The translations under genes and the position numbers were made by a program. The notes under the pieces were generated by a model. That model was given only the letters and a program-made list of their open reading frames with translations. It made no database searches and was not told the DNA's origin. From Phycisphaerae bacterium (lineage in GTDB: Bacteria; Planctomycetota; Phycisphaerae; Phycisphaerales; SM1A02), in the NCBI GenBank assembly GCA_016873335.1, contig VGXN01000006.1:1-55257 (forward strand): 55,257 nt of DNA. Reading direction: 5' to 3'. Of this stretch, positions 1 to 8,851 are shown one piece after another (within the stretch, counting starts at the first letter, position 1; each line of letters opens with the position of its first letter).

Positions 1-1
1 T

Positions 2-1006
2 ATGGGCATGGACACTGCGCAGGCAATCGTGGACTGGCGAGACTCGGACACGGAGCCGGGGCTCCTCGGTGCGGAAGCGTCGTTCTACCGTGGTCGGGGA
101 AAGTCCTACGGTCCTCGAAACAAGGACTTTCGCAGCAGCGCAGAGGTGGAATTGGTCGCCGGCGTCATGCCCGAATCGTTCCGCGGCGAGGACTGGAACC
201 TCAACGGGCGTCTCGATGCGAACGAAGATGATGGTGAGTTCACATGGCCTGAGGACAATGAGGACGGCGTGCTCGATGCGGGCTGGAGTGATCTGCTCAC
301 GGCGTCTTCACGCACATCGCCGCTTGCACTGAGTGGACAACCTCGACTGAATCTCAAGGCACAGGAGACGGACACTCAGGTCTTGATGGAACGCGTTCCG
401 ATGTCAGAGCCGCAAGCGACGGCACTCCTCGCCTATGCAAGGACGCCGAATGCGCGACTCGAGCAGTTGATGGTGGCACCGCTCAGCACGCTTTCGGGTG
501 GGCAAGGGCAACAGGGTGCGCAAGGGGCTCAGAGTGGCACGGGAGCGGGACGGACGGGGCGGTCGAGCGGTGGTTCGGGTCGGCGCGGCGGATCGGTGCA
601 GCAGCAGTCACCCAACAACCTCGACCCTGTCACGGTGGGCAATGTGCTCAACGAGTGCACGCTCGAGGAGTTCACGCAGCCGAAGGCGGGCAAGATGAAC
701 ATCAACACCATCTCGGAGGAAGTATTGCGCGATGTGTTCGACCTGAACCCGCGACTTGCGAGCGCCATCATCCAGCGGCGTGACGCGAAGTCGGTGGGGC
801 TTACCAGCCTTGCCACCATCATGGACATCCCAGGAATGACGCCCGAAGTACTCTCCACGCTGTCTCGAGTACTTGATGTCCAGAGCTTTGTCTTCACGAT
901 CTCTTGCAAGGGTCGCTCCTTTATGGGAGGCGCAGAACATGAAATGGTGGTGACGGTTGATCGTTCCACAGTGCCAGCACAAATCCTGATGTACCGAGAA
1001 CCTTGA
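2..1006 (+). CDS. gspK: General secretion pathway protein K (GspK-like minor pseudopilin), 5'-truncated by the window edge
   Basis: The reading frame is already open at the window edge, so the N-terminal prepilin helix lies upstream and is not visible. What remains (334 aa) looks like the periplasmic part of GspK, the large minor pseudopilin at the pseudopilus tip of type II secretion. A helix-hairpin-helix-like segment (KMNINTISEEVLRDVF, about residues 230-245) followed by ASAIIQRRDAKS is typical of the family. Around residues 60-95 there are two acidic Asp/Asn/Gly loops (NLNGRLDANEDDG and DNEDGVLDAGW) that look like calcium-binding loops; GspK structures are known to bind calcium. A Gly/Gln/Ser-rich insert lies near residues 165-205. 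It is followed 30 nt later by the GspL-like gene, and the order K-L-M-N-D supports the assignment. Confidence 0.8.
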   Translation: MGMDTAQAIVDWRDSDTEPGLLGAEASFYRGRGKSYGPRNKDFRSSAEVELVAGVMPESFRGEDWNLNGRLDANEDDGEFTWPEDNEDGVLDAGWSDLLTASSRTSPLALSGQPRLNLKAQETDTQVLMERVPMSEPQATALLAYARTPNARLEQLMVAPLSTLSGGQGQQGAQGAQSGTGAGRTGRSSGGSGRRGGSVQQQSPNNLDPVTVGNVLNECTLEEFTQPKAGKMNINTISEEVLRDVFDLNPRLASAIIQRRDAKSVGLTSLATIMDIPGMTPEVLSTLSRVLDVQSFVFTISCKGRSFMGGAEHEMVVTVDRSTVPAQILMYREP

Positions 1007-1036
1007 CCGAAGACGACTGACCATCGAACCGAACGC

Positions 1037-3019
1037 ATGACACTCAAGCGCCCCAAGACCAAGCAGACGAAGGCCGCAGCGGACCCCGCGCGCGTGGCCA
1101 TTTTTTCGCCGCATCCGGTCAAGGGCAGCGTGACGCGGTGCGATGCTCTGGTGGTCGCACTGACGGGCACAAAGATCGAGTGCATCGCTGCGCAGTCGTG
1201 GGAAGGTGCATCGTGCCTCGCGGACGCGCACGGGTGGGCAGCGGAGCAACTCGCTGCAAGAACGGTGATGCTGCTCGATGGGGCGGATGTGATTTCGCGG
1301 ACGATGGCACTGCCACCCGCATCGCCCGATCAGTTGGAGATGGCGCTACGGCTGCAAGTCGAAAACGTGATGCTCGGCGGCGCGGCACGTTGGCGAACCG
1401 GAGCGGCAGTGCTGCCCTCCAACGATCCAGACCGCGAGCGTGTCGCGCTGATGGTCGACTGGCCAGTGGCGAGTGACGGTCCTCCACTTCCAAGTTGCTT
1501 TGGCGATGCGCGGGAGGTGCTGTACGCGCCGCCGATCGCCGCGCTTGCAGCTTTGACGCTTGCAACCATCGCACGCGGATCGCACGAGTCGATGTGCTTG
1601 CTGCTGCAGCGCGAGTCGGGCGGCATCTCGCTCGCGTACTCCAACGGCATCAAGATCGCGCTCCGTACCGCGCTTGAAGACGGAAGGGACTTGTCAGCTT
1701 GGAAGGAAGCCGTCGTGCGAACCGTCGCCGAAAGCCTCATGATGTTGGAACTGCCCGATGCGGCGCTCGCGCAGACGATGGCTGCATTGCGTCAAGCGAT
1801 CGACAAGCAACCGGACGGGCTGCTGCTGCCGTGCGGGGATGGATGGTCTGCAGTCGCAGGTCTTGCGTCAGGGGTGAGCGACCGCAGCGAATGGCAGCAA
1901 CGCTTCGGCGTTGCGCTCGGATGTGCCGTTGCTCTGACGAGTTCGCTTGCTCGCTTGCTTTCCCTTCGACTCAAAGCTGAGGCGGAGAGTGCACAGTGGT
2001 GGCTTCGCATGCTGCGAACCTTGGAGCGACCAACGGTCGCTGCAAAGCTCGGCGTTGCGGCGCTGCTCGCGCTCGCTTTGGTGCCGATGGGCGTGGCGCG
2101 CGGGCGTCTGGCATATCTCGAGTGGCAGGTACCTGACCAGAAACTGCTTCGGGCCCAGATGGACCGTGCCGACAAGGAACGGCAGATCTACGAAGAGATT
2201 TCCCATCAGGCGACTCCCGTGACCAAGTTGCTCGGCGATCTTGCATCCTGCACGCCAGAAGGGATCGAGGTGACAGGAATCACGATCGATCAGCAGGGCC
2301 AACAGTCCAAAGTGGATGTGCAGGCTGAAGCAAGTAGGTCGGAGGGCGCACGTGGGACGAAGGAGCCCTTCCAACTCGTCAACTTGATGCAGCAGTGGCT
2401 GCGCGAGTCGAAAGTTTTCGAGAAGATTGAGAAGTCCACCGAGAAGGCAGATTCAAACGGTGTTGTGTCATTCAATCTGACGATGTCGGTCAAGGACCCA
2501 GTACGAATCCCTGCCTACAAAGCAGAGCAGGACTTTGCGGCAAAGAGCCTGCGCGAACGACGGTACGGACCGCCGCCAACGGATCCATCGGCGGCGGGGT
2601 CCGCATCTGCTGCGTCATCCTCCATGGCACCTTCGGATACCGCCGCTGTCCCAGCCGCTTTGCCGAGCGATGTTCCCTCGGAGGAAGCGAGTCCGGCTGT
2701 TCTGGGATCGGCAGCACCTGCCGCGGCTGCGGACGCTGTGGTCGCTGCGGATTCGGGGAGCCGGCGTTCAGGCACTGGATCAGGACGAGCGCCAGGCGCA
2801 GCACGCACCCGCGAGCGCTCCGCGGAATCGTCCAAGCCATCGATTCCGCCGCCGCTGACTGACGCACAGATCGGGTCCATGACCGAAGTGGAGGCGAAAG
2901 AAGCCGTGGGCCGTATCGCGACAGCGAAGAACGCTGCGGGCTTGGATGAGGAGACTCGTGATCGCCTCAAGCGAGAGTTCGATGCCGTGATGCGGAGACT
3001 GCGCGAGGTGAAGAAGTGA
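1037..3019 (+). CDS. gspL: GspL-like type II secretion inner-membrane protein (PilM-like plus PilN-like), with extra C-terminal tail
   Basis: 660 aa. Residues 1-330 are a soluble PilM/GspL-type actin-fold-like domain (note LPPASPDQLEMALRLQVEN near 95-115). One membrane helix lies near 335-356. A PilN-like periplasmic domain follows (about 360-490), including the LLGDLASCTPEGIEVTGI stretch. After that comes a low-complexity Ala/Ser/Pro linker (about 505-600). A charged helical tail (about 606-660) starts LTDAQIGSM and ends in a Lys/Arg-rich helix. GspL normally recruits the secretion ATPase GspE and bridges to GspM. The tail is not part of standard GspL and matches the tail of the GspN/C-like protein two genes downstream, 16 of 48 positions identical without gaps. 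The stop overlaps the GspM start by 4 bp (GTGA), so translation is probably coupled. Confidence 0.8.
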   Translation: MTLKRPKTKQTKAAADPARVAIFSPHPVKGSVTRCDALVVALTGTKIECIAAQSWEGASCLADAHGWAAEQLAARTVMLLDGADVISRTMALPPASPDQLEMALRLQVENVMLGGAARWRTGAAVLPSNDPDRERVALMVDWPVASDGPPLPSCFGDAREVLYAPPIAALAALTLATIARGSHESMCLLLQRESGGISLAYSNGIKIALRTALEDGRDLSAWKEAVVRTVAESLMMLELPDAALAQTMAALRQAIDKQPDGLLLPCGDGWSAVAGLASGVSDRSEWQQRFGVALGCAVALTSSLARLLSLRLKAEAESAQWWLRMLRTLERPTVAAKLGVAALLALALVPMGVARGRLAYLEWQVPDQKLLRAQMDRADKERQIYEEISHQATPVTKLLGDLASCTPEGIEVTGITIDQQGQQSKVDVQAEASRSEGARGTKEPFQLVNLMQQWLRESKVFEKIEKSTEKADSNGVVSFNLTMSVKDPVRIPAYKAEQDFAAKSLRERRYGPPPTDPSAAGSASAASSSMAPSDTAAVPAALPSDVPSEEASPAVLGSAAPAAAADAVVAADSGSRRSGTGSGRAPGAARTRERSAESSKPSIPPPLTDAQIGSMTEVEAKEAVGRIATAKNAAGLDEETRDRLKREFDAVMRRLREVKK

Positions 3020-3618
3020 GTACGGCTGCAGGCAGCAAGCATGTGCTGCTCGCGCGGTTCATGGCGCTGAGTCCGCTCATGCGCTACGCGCTTGTTGGGA
3101 TCTTCGCCCTCGTGCTTTGGCTCTTTCTCGACGACTATTGCTGGGCGCCAGCACGCAAGTGGTCGGATGAGTGTGCGCGGATCGAGCAGGATCTTGCGCA
3201 GTGCAACGAGTTTCGTTCGAGCCTGCCCGATTCGGCAAAGAACAGCGCTGTGACATACGGGAGGGTCACCATCCCGACAGACATCCCGACAACTCGGGAG
3301 GGGCTCTCGACGAGCGTCGATGAGATTCTGCGGAAGAACGGAGTCGCCAAGTTCGGCTACGAAGAGATTGGTGGTGGAAAAATGCCATCGGGCGCCTTCC
3401 TGAAGTCCGTTGGGACCAATCGCGTGGAGCGCTGCCGTGGAAAATTTCAAGTCGAGACGACGGCTGAAGTGATTACAAAACTCACTCGCGATCTCGAGCA
3501 ATCAGACTCGATCGATGCCATTGCAAGCATCACGATCCGACGCAACAAGGATGACAAGGCGAAGTTGACCGTGGACCTTGTGGTCGAAGGGTGGGCAAAT
3601 GCTGGGGGTGCAAAGTGA
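3016..3618 (+). CDS. gspM: GspM/PilO-like type II secretion protein
   Basis: 200 aa with a GTG start that overlaps the preceding stop. A short cytoplasmic N-terminus is followed by one membrane helix (about residues 23-41), a coiled segment and a small alpha/beta periplasmic domain, the PilO/GspM layout. GspM pairs with GspL in the inner-membrane platform. Sequence similarity within this family is always low, so the call rests on topology, length and position between GspL- and GspN/C-like genes. Its own stop overlaps the next GTG start by 4 bp. It lacks the C-terminal tail shared by its two neighbours. Confidence 0.7.
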   Translation: MSTAAGSKHVLLARFMALSPLMRYALVGIFALVLWLFLDDYCWAPARKWSDECARIEQDLAQCNEFRSSLPDSAKNSAVTYGRVTIPTDIPTTREGLSTSVDEILRKNGVAKFGYEEIGGGKMPSGAFLKSVGTNRVERCRGKFQVETTAEVITKLTRDLEQSDSIDAIASITIRRNKDDKAKLTVDLVVEGWANAGGAK

Positions 3619-4601
3619 CACCGCAGTACCGCATCGAGTGGACACGGGTTGGCTGGTCACTCGGCATCAGTGCCGTGTCGGTGGCGACATTGGTTTGGCT
3701 GGGTGCCTCGGCGCTCATTCCGATTTTTGCAACGCTGCGCACATCTGGAAGTGCCGACAGTCTTGACGAGCCACTCAAGAAGCCGCTGCAAGAGCATGAC
3801 GAACTCATGCAGAGGTCCATTGATCGGTTCATCGGCAGAAGCCTCTTTGATCGAGTCCCAACGGACTGGCCACGACCTGCACCCGTGCAGCGTGCTGCTC
3901 CAGTCGTCGCTCGGACGGAACCACCACCACCACCACCACCGCCGCCGCAGCGAATCTACGGCGGGCCAAAGCCGCTGGCAATCATCGGTGACTCCGTGAT
4001 CTTCGATGGATCAGCCGAGCCAGTGCGGGTCGGGGCGACCTTTGGCGAGGTAAAGGTCCTCCGTGTGGTGCTGCCATACAGCGTGGTGGTCTTGTGGGAC
4101 CGTGGCGAACACACCGTGCCACTCTTCGCGAACGATGAAACTCTTTGGAGGAGTGCTGCGCCAACACAGGATGACTTCCTGGCCCCAACATGGTCAACTC
4201 CAGCGGGTCGCATGAGTGAGCCGCAGTGGGGCGATGGATCACTGAACAGACCGCGCACTCTCGCCTCACCTGACGCCCGCGCAAGCCTGCCATCTAGCGC
4301 AGCTTCCGTCCCAGAAACACCTGAGCCAGAACCCGCCGACGACAGATCTTCGCCACAACCGGCGACCGAAGTGCCTGCGCCCGCCACAGCACCTCAGGGC
4401 ATGCCACCGTCCCTGACTCAGATTCAAGTCCAGAGCATGTCGCGCCCCCAGGTCGTTGCCGCGCTTGCACGCACCATGGCCGCGCGGGCGCAACCAAACC
4501 TCGACCAAGCGACGCAGCAAAGGCTCCAGCGTGAATTGGAGATGCTCCGTGCCCGTCAAAGCGCACTCCCGCAGATAGATCAGGGTCGAAACCAGCAATG
4601 A
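3615..4601 (+). CDS. GspN/GspC-like (XpsN-type) type II secretion protein with proline run and C-terminal tail
   Basis: 328 aa from the GTG at 3615, which overlaps the gspM stop (GTGA); a start 24 nt upstream is also open but less likely. One membrane helix (about 12-38) is followed by a spacer, a run of about ten prolines (near 105-115) and a beta-rich segment (about 118-185) resembling the homology region of GspC, which contacts the secretin N0 domain. After a Pro/Ala/Ser linker the protein ends with a tail beginning LTQIQVQSM (about 266-320) that is homologous to the end of the GspL-like protein. The order K-L-M-N-D is that of the Xanthomonas xps cluster, where XpsN takes the GspC role. 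The stop overlaps the secretin start (ATGA). Confidence 0.65.
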   Translation: MTPQYRIEWTRVGWSLGISAVSVATLVWLGASALIPIFATLRTSGSADSLDEPLKKPLQEHDELMQRSIDRFIGRSLFDRVPTDWPRPAPVQRAAPVVARTEPPPPPPPPPQRIYGGPKPLAIIGDSVIFDGSAEPVRVGATFGEVKVLRVVLPYSVVVLWDRGEHTVPLFANDETLWRSAAPTQDDFLAPTWSTPAGRMSEPQWGDGSLNRPRTLASPDARASLPSSAASVPETPEPEPADDRSSPQPATEVPAPATAPQGMPPSLTQIQVQSMSRPQVVAALARTMAARAQPNLDQATQQRLQRELEMLRARQSALPQIDQGRNQQ

Positions 4602-7600
4602 ATTGCCCTCAGTCGCGTTCCAATGGAGACACCATGACTCGTATCCCCCAACCTCCTCATGCAACAGCCGACCGGTCATCGACTGGGTGCCCGCGATCGG
4701 AGACTTCTCGTGGATGCCTCTGCATGATCGTTGTCACCGCGCTTGCCTCCATGGGAAGCCAGCCTGCATTCGGGCAGACAACTCGGGGAGTGAGCCCAGC
4801 AACCCAGCCAAGCGCACCGCCACAGCCGGCCGATCCACCGCCGCCTGACATCGCGCCGCCCCCAGCAGCGATTCCCATTGTCACGCCTGCGCCAGCCGTT
4901 CCCGCTGGAGTCTCTGGTGGAACGCCTAGTCAGCGCACATTGAATGCCCGTACTGCAGTTCCCGCCCCTGCTGTTGCACCCGCGCCAGTTCCAGTTCCAG
5001 CAGCGATTCCTGAGCAGCAGCCGCTGGACCCCGCTGCCGATGCAGGGCAGAACCCCGACCCTGACTTGCAGCAGCCCTCGCCTGACGGCGCCAGCGCCAC
5101 ACAGTCTGGGGTCATCGATCCTTGGGAGCCACCCGCACGACAGGGGCGACGCGATCGGCGTCCCACCGATCCAGAGGAGCGATCGGTGTTCGCGGTGAAT
5201 GGTCGATCGGTCAAGGATCTCATTCCCCTGATCGTGTCGTGGACGGGAAAGCCTGTCATCCCAAAGTCCGACACGCTGGAGACGAAGAAGATCACCATCC
5301 TCAATGACAGACCCGTGACGCGCGTCGAAGCGCTCGAACTGATCTACCAAGCCCTGCGACTCAACGGCGTCGGAATCGTGGAGACGGATTCTCTCATCAT
5401 GATCGACGATCTCGCGCAGGTGAACAAACTGCTCCCGAGCGTTGTGCTTGGACCTGAGATCAATGTGCTCGAGCTTCTGGAAAACGGTCAGTATGTCATC
5501 AAGATCTTCCAGCTGAAGCACGCCCGCGCATCATCGGTCGAACAGCTCATCTCCACATCGAAACCTGACTACGCGCAAGTCTCGACCGATGCGAGTTCCA
5601 ACCAACTCGTTGTGGAGAGCGATGTGGGATACGCCAAGCGGGTCCAAGAGGTGATCCATCTTGTTGATGTGCCACCGTATGAAGACACGATCACTGAGAC
5701 ATTCCGCCTGAAGTTCGCTGATGCGACCGTCATTGCCGACGCCATCAATGTGGTGTTCGTGCCGAACAGCGCAGCGGGTGGCGGCGGTCGTGCCGCCCAG
5801 CCGCGACAGGGGAATCGGGCTGGGCAGAATCCGCAGCCAATCAATCCAGCGGCGGGTGGCGGTGATGCGCCCATACTGACCACGCAGGTTCTTGCTGCAA
5901 CCAACTCGATCACCATTCGCACCACCCCAGAGATCATGGAGAACATCCGATCGATGGTCCTTGAGTGGTGGGATGTCGCACCCGACCGAGGTGGCAGCAT
6001 CTTCAAGTCCTACGATTTGGCTTATACAGATCCACTGAAGGTGAAGGAATTGCTTGATGCGCTGCTCGGATCGGGCGGCGGCACAACACGCACGGGCGGG
6101 CAGCGGAACAACGCCCGAAACCTCGCTGTCCCCGGCGGTGGCGGAGGCGGCGACGCTGGTGGCGCGACTGCCGCGACGCAAGGAGTCTTCACGATCGAGG
6201 CGTACCCAGACTCCAACAGACTCGTGGTTGTCTCGAAGGCTCCCGACAACTTCGTATGGCTGGACGCGCTCCTTGCGAAGATCGACACCCCGCTTGAGGC
6301 AGGAATGCCAGAGAACATCCCTCTGAAATATGCGAGCGCTGTGGATGTCGCACAACTCATCAATATTCTGCTCGCCGAGAGTGGATCGGGTGGATCTCTT
6401 GAGGCACCCGCAGAGGGCTTGAACGCGGACTTCACTTCAACGCAGGGCGGTGATGTCGGAACGACACCCGGGGTGACGGGTACGACCGGCGGTAGTTCGA
6501 CCAGCACACCGCGCGAGATTGAGTTCCCCTGGCAGGGCGGTGGCGGAGCCCGCGGCGGGAATCAGGACCAGCAGTCAGAAGTCAGCGCACTCATCGGCAA
6601 GAGTCGTGTGGTGCCAGTCGCGGAACAGAACTCGCTCCTTGTCTTGGCGCCGCCAGAGATCAAGGGCCAGATCAAGGACTTGATTACGAACCTCGATACG
6701 CCGGGGCGCCAAGTCATGATTGCAGCAATTCTTGCTGAAGTGGAACTTGGCGATCAGTTTGCCATGGGAATCCAGTTTGGTCCCGCCGGATCGATTGCGC
6801 CGTTGAACCCGAACAACGCAGTGGTCATCGGGGCTTCGGGGGAAGGTGATCAGCTGAGCTTCACAGGCGCCAAAGACAACATCTTTCCTTCGGTCTTGAA
6901 CGTCTCAAACTTCAACTTCGGTGTGAATGCCACCGTCATCCTTCAGGCGTTGCAGCGCGACACATCCGTACGAATTCTTCAGCAGCCGCGCGTGTTCACC
7001 ACGGAAAACGAAGAGGCTGTCTTCTTCACAGGACAGGATGTCCCCTTCCTGACTGGAACCACGACGGGTGGAACGACGGGTGGCGGCACCACAAGCAGCT
7101 TCGACCAGATCTCCGTTGGAATCGGTGTCAATGTGCGTCCTCGTATTACGCAGGATCGAAACGTCGCCATGGAGGTCAACATCCTGTTGTCCAACATCAA
7201 CACCACAAGTTCCCTGAACGTGGGTGGCAGCAACAACCCAGTGATTGACCGAAGGCAGACGCAGACTCGTGTCACTGTCAAGGACAAGCAGACCATCGTG
7301 CTCAGCGGGGTTCGACGAGAATCGGAGAACTTTGAAAAGAATGGATTCCCCGTCTTGGGACAGATTCCCATTCTCGACATCTTCTTCAGCAACAAGGATG
7401 AGCAAAAGTCCGTCGCTGAACTGCTCGTCTTCATTACGCCGACGGTGGTCATCAATCCTGATGAGAACGACAGCAACTTCAACGCGGACGATCGAGAGCG
7501 GCTCGAGGTCTTCAGCAAGCCACTGAATGCCACAACCGAAGGGCTGGTGGAGCGAAACAGCCTGAATCTGCCTGAGAAGAGCGGCGAGCAGCCTGTTGAT

Positions 7601-7636
7601 CCGATCGCGCCAATCGGTCCGGCGAAAGGACCGTAA
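4598..7636 (+). CDS. gspD: Type II secretion secretin GspD
   Basis: 1012 aa, clearly longer than typical GspD (about 650-750). The ATG at 4598 is coupled to the previous stop (ATGA). A second ATG at 4634 is preceded by GGAG and is a real alternative. A hydrophobic export signal ends near AFGQ, then a Pro/Ala/Gln-rich linker (about 60-185), N0 (about 195-285), N1/N2/N3 domains with several Gly-rich insertions (about 290-690) and the secretin barrel domain (about 700-950). The barrel carries the QVMIAAILAEVEL, VPFLTG and QTQTRVTVKDKQTIVLSG blocks and the ending ELLVFITPTVV. It forms the outer-membrane channel. The extra length is mostly low-complexity linker, so the fold looks complete. A roughly 60-residue polar tail follows the barrel. 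Confidence 0.95.
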   Translation: MNCPQSRSNGDTMTRIPQPPHATADRSSTGCPRSETSRGCLCMIVVTALASMGSQPAFGQTTRGVSPATQPSAPPQPADPPPPDIAPPPAAIPIVTPAPAVPAGVSGGTPSQRTLNARTAVPAPAVAPAPVPVPAAIPEQQPLDPAADAGQNPDPDLQQPSPDGASATQSGVIDPWEPPARQGRRDRRPTDPEERSVFAVNGRSVKDLIPLIVSWTGKPVIPKSDTLETKKITILNDRPVTRVEALELIYQALRLNGVGIVETDSLIMIDDLAQVNKLLPSVVLGPEINVLELLENGQYVIKIFQLKHARASSVEQLISTSKPDYAQVSTDASSNQLVVESDVGYAKRVQEVIHLVDVPPYEDTITETFRLKFADATVIADAINVVFVPNSAAGGGGRAAQPRQGNRAGQNPQPINPAAGGGDAPILTTQVLAATNSITIRTTPEIMENIRSMVLEWWDVAPDRGGSIFKSYDLAYTDPLKVKELLDALLGSGGGTTRTGGQRNNARNLAVPGGGGGGDAGGATAATQGVFTIEAYPDSNRLVVVSKAPDNFVWLDALLAKIDTPLEAGMPENIPLKYASAVDVAQLINILLAESGSGGSLEAPAEGLNADFTSTQGGDVGTTPGVTGTTGGSSTSTPREIEFPWQGGGGARGGNQDQQSEVSALIGKSRVVPVAEQNSLLVLAPPEIKGQIKDLITNLDTPGRQVMIAAILAEVELGDQFAMGIQFGPAGSIAPLNPNNAVVIGASGEGDQLSFTGAKDNIFPSVLNVSNFNFGVNATVILQALQRDTSVRILQQPRVFTTENEEAVFFTGQDVPFLTGTTTGGTTGGGTTSSFDQISVGIGVNVRPRITQDRNVAMEVNILLSNINTTSSLNVGGSNNPVIDRRQTQTRVTVKDKQTIVLSGVRRESENFEKNGFPVLGQIPILDIFFSNKDEQKSVAELLVFITPTVVINPDENDSNFNADDRERLEVFSKPLNATTEGLVERNSLNLPEKSGEQPVDPIAPIGPAKGP

Positions 7637-7639
7637 GCG

Positions 7640-8836
7640 GTGCACCGCACGGTGGTGCCCGCGCGATGTCGAGCGGTCGGATCTCTCGTGTTCGCATTCA
7701 TGCCTGCCGTGCTCTTCGCTGCCGCATGCGGCGGTCCCCTTGGCGGCAGCAGGCCGCTTGTCGCAGCGGATGGAGAGGGTCCTCAGCGGACTGATGTTGG
7801 CACGAGAGAGCCTGCGCAGCTTGTGCTGGCGCGGCAATCCGCGGTGCGCTTTCGCCTTGTGCCACTGCAGACCTGTCCGAGCAACGGATTCACTCTGCCG
7901 ATCGTGAGCCCCGACGGTACGTACGCGGCCGTACAGTCGTTGGGCGCGGCGCGGTGGCAGACTCTGCTCGCCTCCTCGAACGAGCACGGTCTCGATGGTG
8001 GTCGTATCACCATGCATGATCTCACGAAGGGAACTTCTGCCGTGGTGCCTGGGGGCGAAGTGCTGCTCGGTCGTTCTGCCGATACACGGGGATGTCTGAT
8101 CGAGTCACCGCGCCCTGATGGCTCACGCTGGATCGGTCTCGCGCCGTGGGATGGTTCGGAGCCGCAGTGGTTGGTGCAGGACGAGCAGGTGAACGCCTTC
8201 GCATCGATCGGTCCGAAGGATCGGCTCGTGTGGTGCCGCCGAGCGCGCGAGGGCAACCAGTTTGATTTGGTGGTTCGGCACGCCGATGGCGAACAGGTGA
8301 TCCCCGCACCAGAGGACGGCAATTGGCTCGCGCCACAGTTCACGGGCGACGGGCGCTCTCTCGTGGTCTTGCGACTTCGCGATGGAGTCCTGAGCGCATG
8401 CTGCTTCGCCGTTGGTGACCGCGCCGCGGATCACCCTGAACGCGTGCTCGACCTGTCCTGGCGCGCGACGGCACCGATGGCATACCAGACGGTCGTCCCG
8501 CAGCGGATGGAACTGCTGGGTGGCGCGCAGTGGGCATTCTTTCATCCACGCTTTCGCCGCGTGGGGCTGTGGGATGTCCGAAGCGGTCAGTCCAAGTTGT
8601 TTGGGACTGGCAGCGCATCGATTGTCCAACTTGATGCGGAGCGGTTCCTGGTGGCAACCACCGATGGACTCGACATTGACTCTCTCACGATGGGCGATGC
8701 TCGCAGCGATGCGTCGCGACTGCTCGATGGTGTCTGGGTTCCGCTCCTGCGCCTTGCAGACGATCGCGCAGTCATCGCTCGCATGCGTGGAACGCAAGTC
8801 GACATCGCCCGCCTCGACCTGCTGCCACCAAACTGA
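7640..8836 (+). CDS. Predicted lipoprotein with TolB/WD40-like beta-propeller
   Basis: 398 aa. GTG start 3 nt after the secretin stop, so probably the last gene of the secretion operon. The N-terminus is a lipoprotein signal with lipobox LFAAAC (Cys near residue 30). The body has repeated short blocks such as SPDGTYAAVQ, SPRPDGSRWIG, PQFTGDGRSLVVL and FHPRFRRVGLWDVRSG, the D-G-x-x-L/A pattern of TolB or WD40-like blades. No catalytic motif is visible. It may be an envelope scaffold or a co-transcribed passenger; nothing in the sequence shows a role in secretion itself. Confidence 0.6.
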   Translation: MHRTVVPARCRAVGSLVFAFMPAVLFAAACGGPLGGSRPLVAADGEGPQRTDVGTREPAQLVLARQSAVRFRLVPLQTCPSNGFTLPIVSPDGTYAAVQSLGAARWQTLLASSNEHGLDGGRITMHDLTKGTSAVVPGGEVLLGRSADTRGCLIESPRPDGSRWIGLAPWDGSEPQWLVQDEQVNAFASIGPKDRLVWCRRAREGNQFDLVVRHADGEQVIPAPEDGNWLAPQFTGDGRSLVVLRLRDGVLSACCFAVGDRAADHPERVLDLSWRATAPMAYQTVVPQRMELLGGAQWAFFHPRFRRVGLWDVRSGQSKLFGTGSASIVQLDAERFLVATTDGLDIDSLTMGDARSDASRLLDGVWVPLLRLADDRAVIARMRGTQVDIARLDLLPPN

Positions 8837-8851
8837 CATCAAACGGTTCTG

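Noticed and set aside
3928-3955. Simple CCA/CCG trinucleotide run as a regulatory repeat
   Set aside because: It simply encodes the polyproline segment of the GspN/C-like protein.
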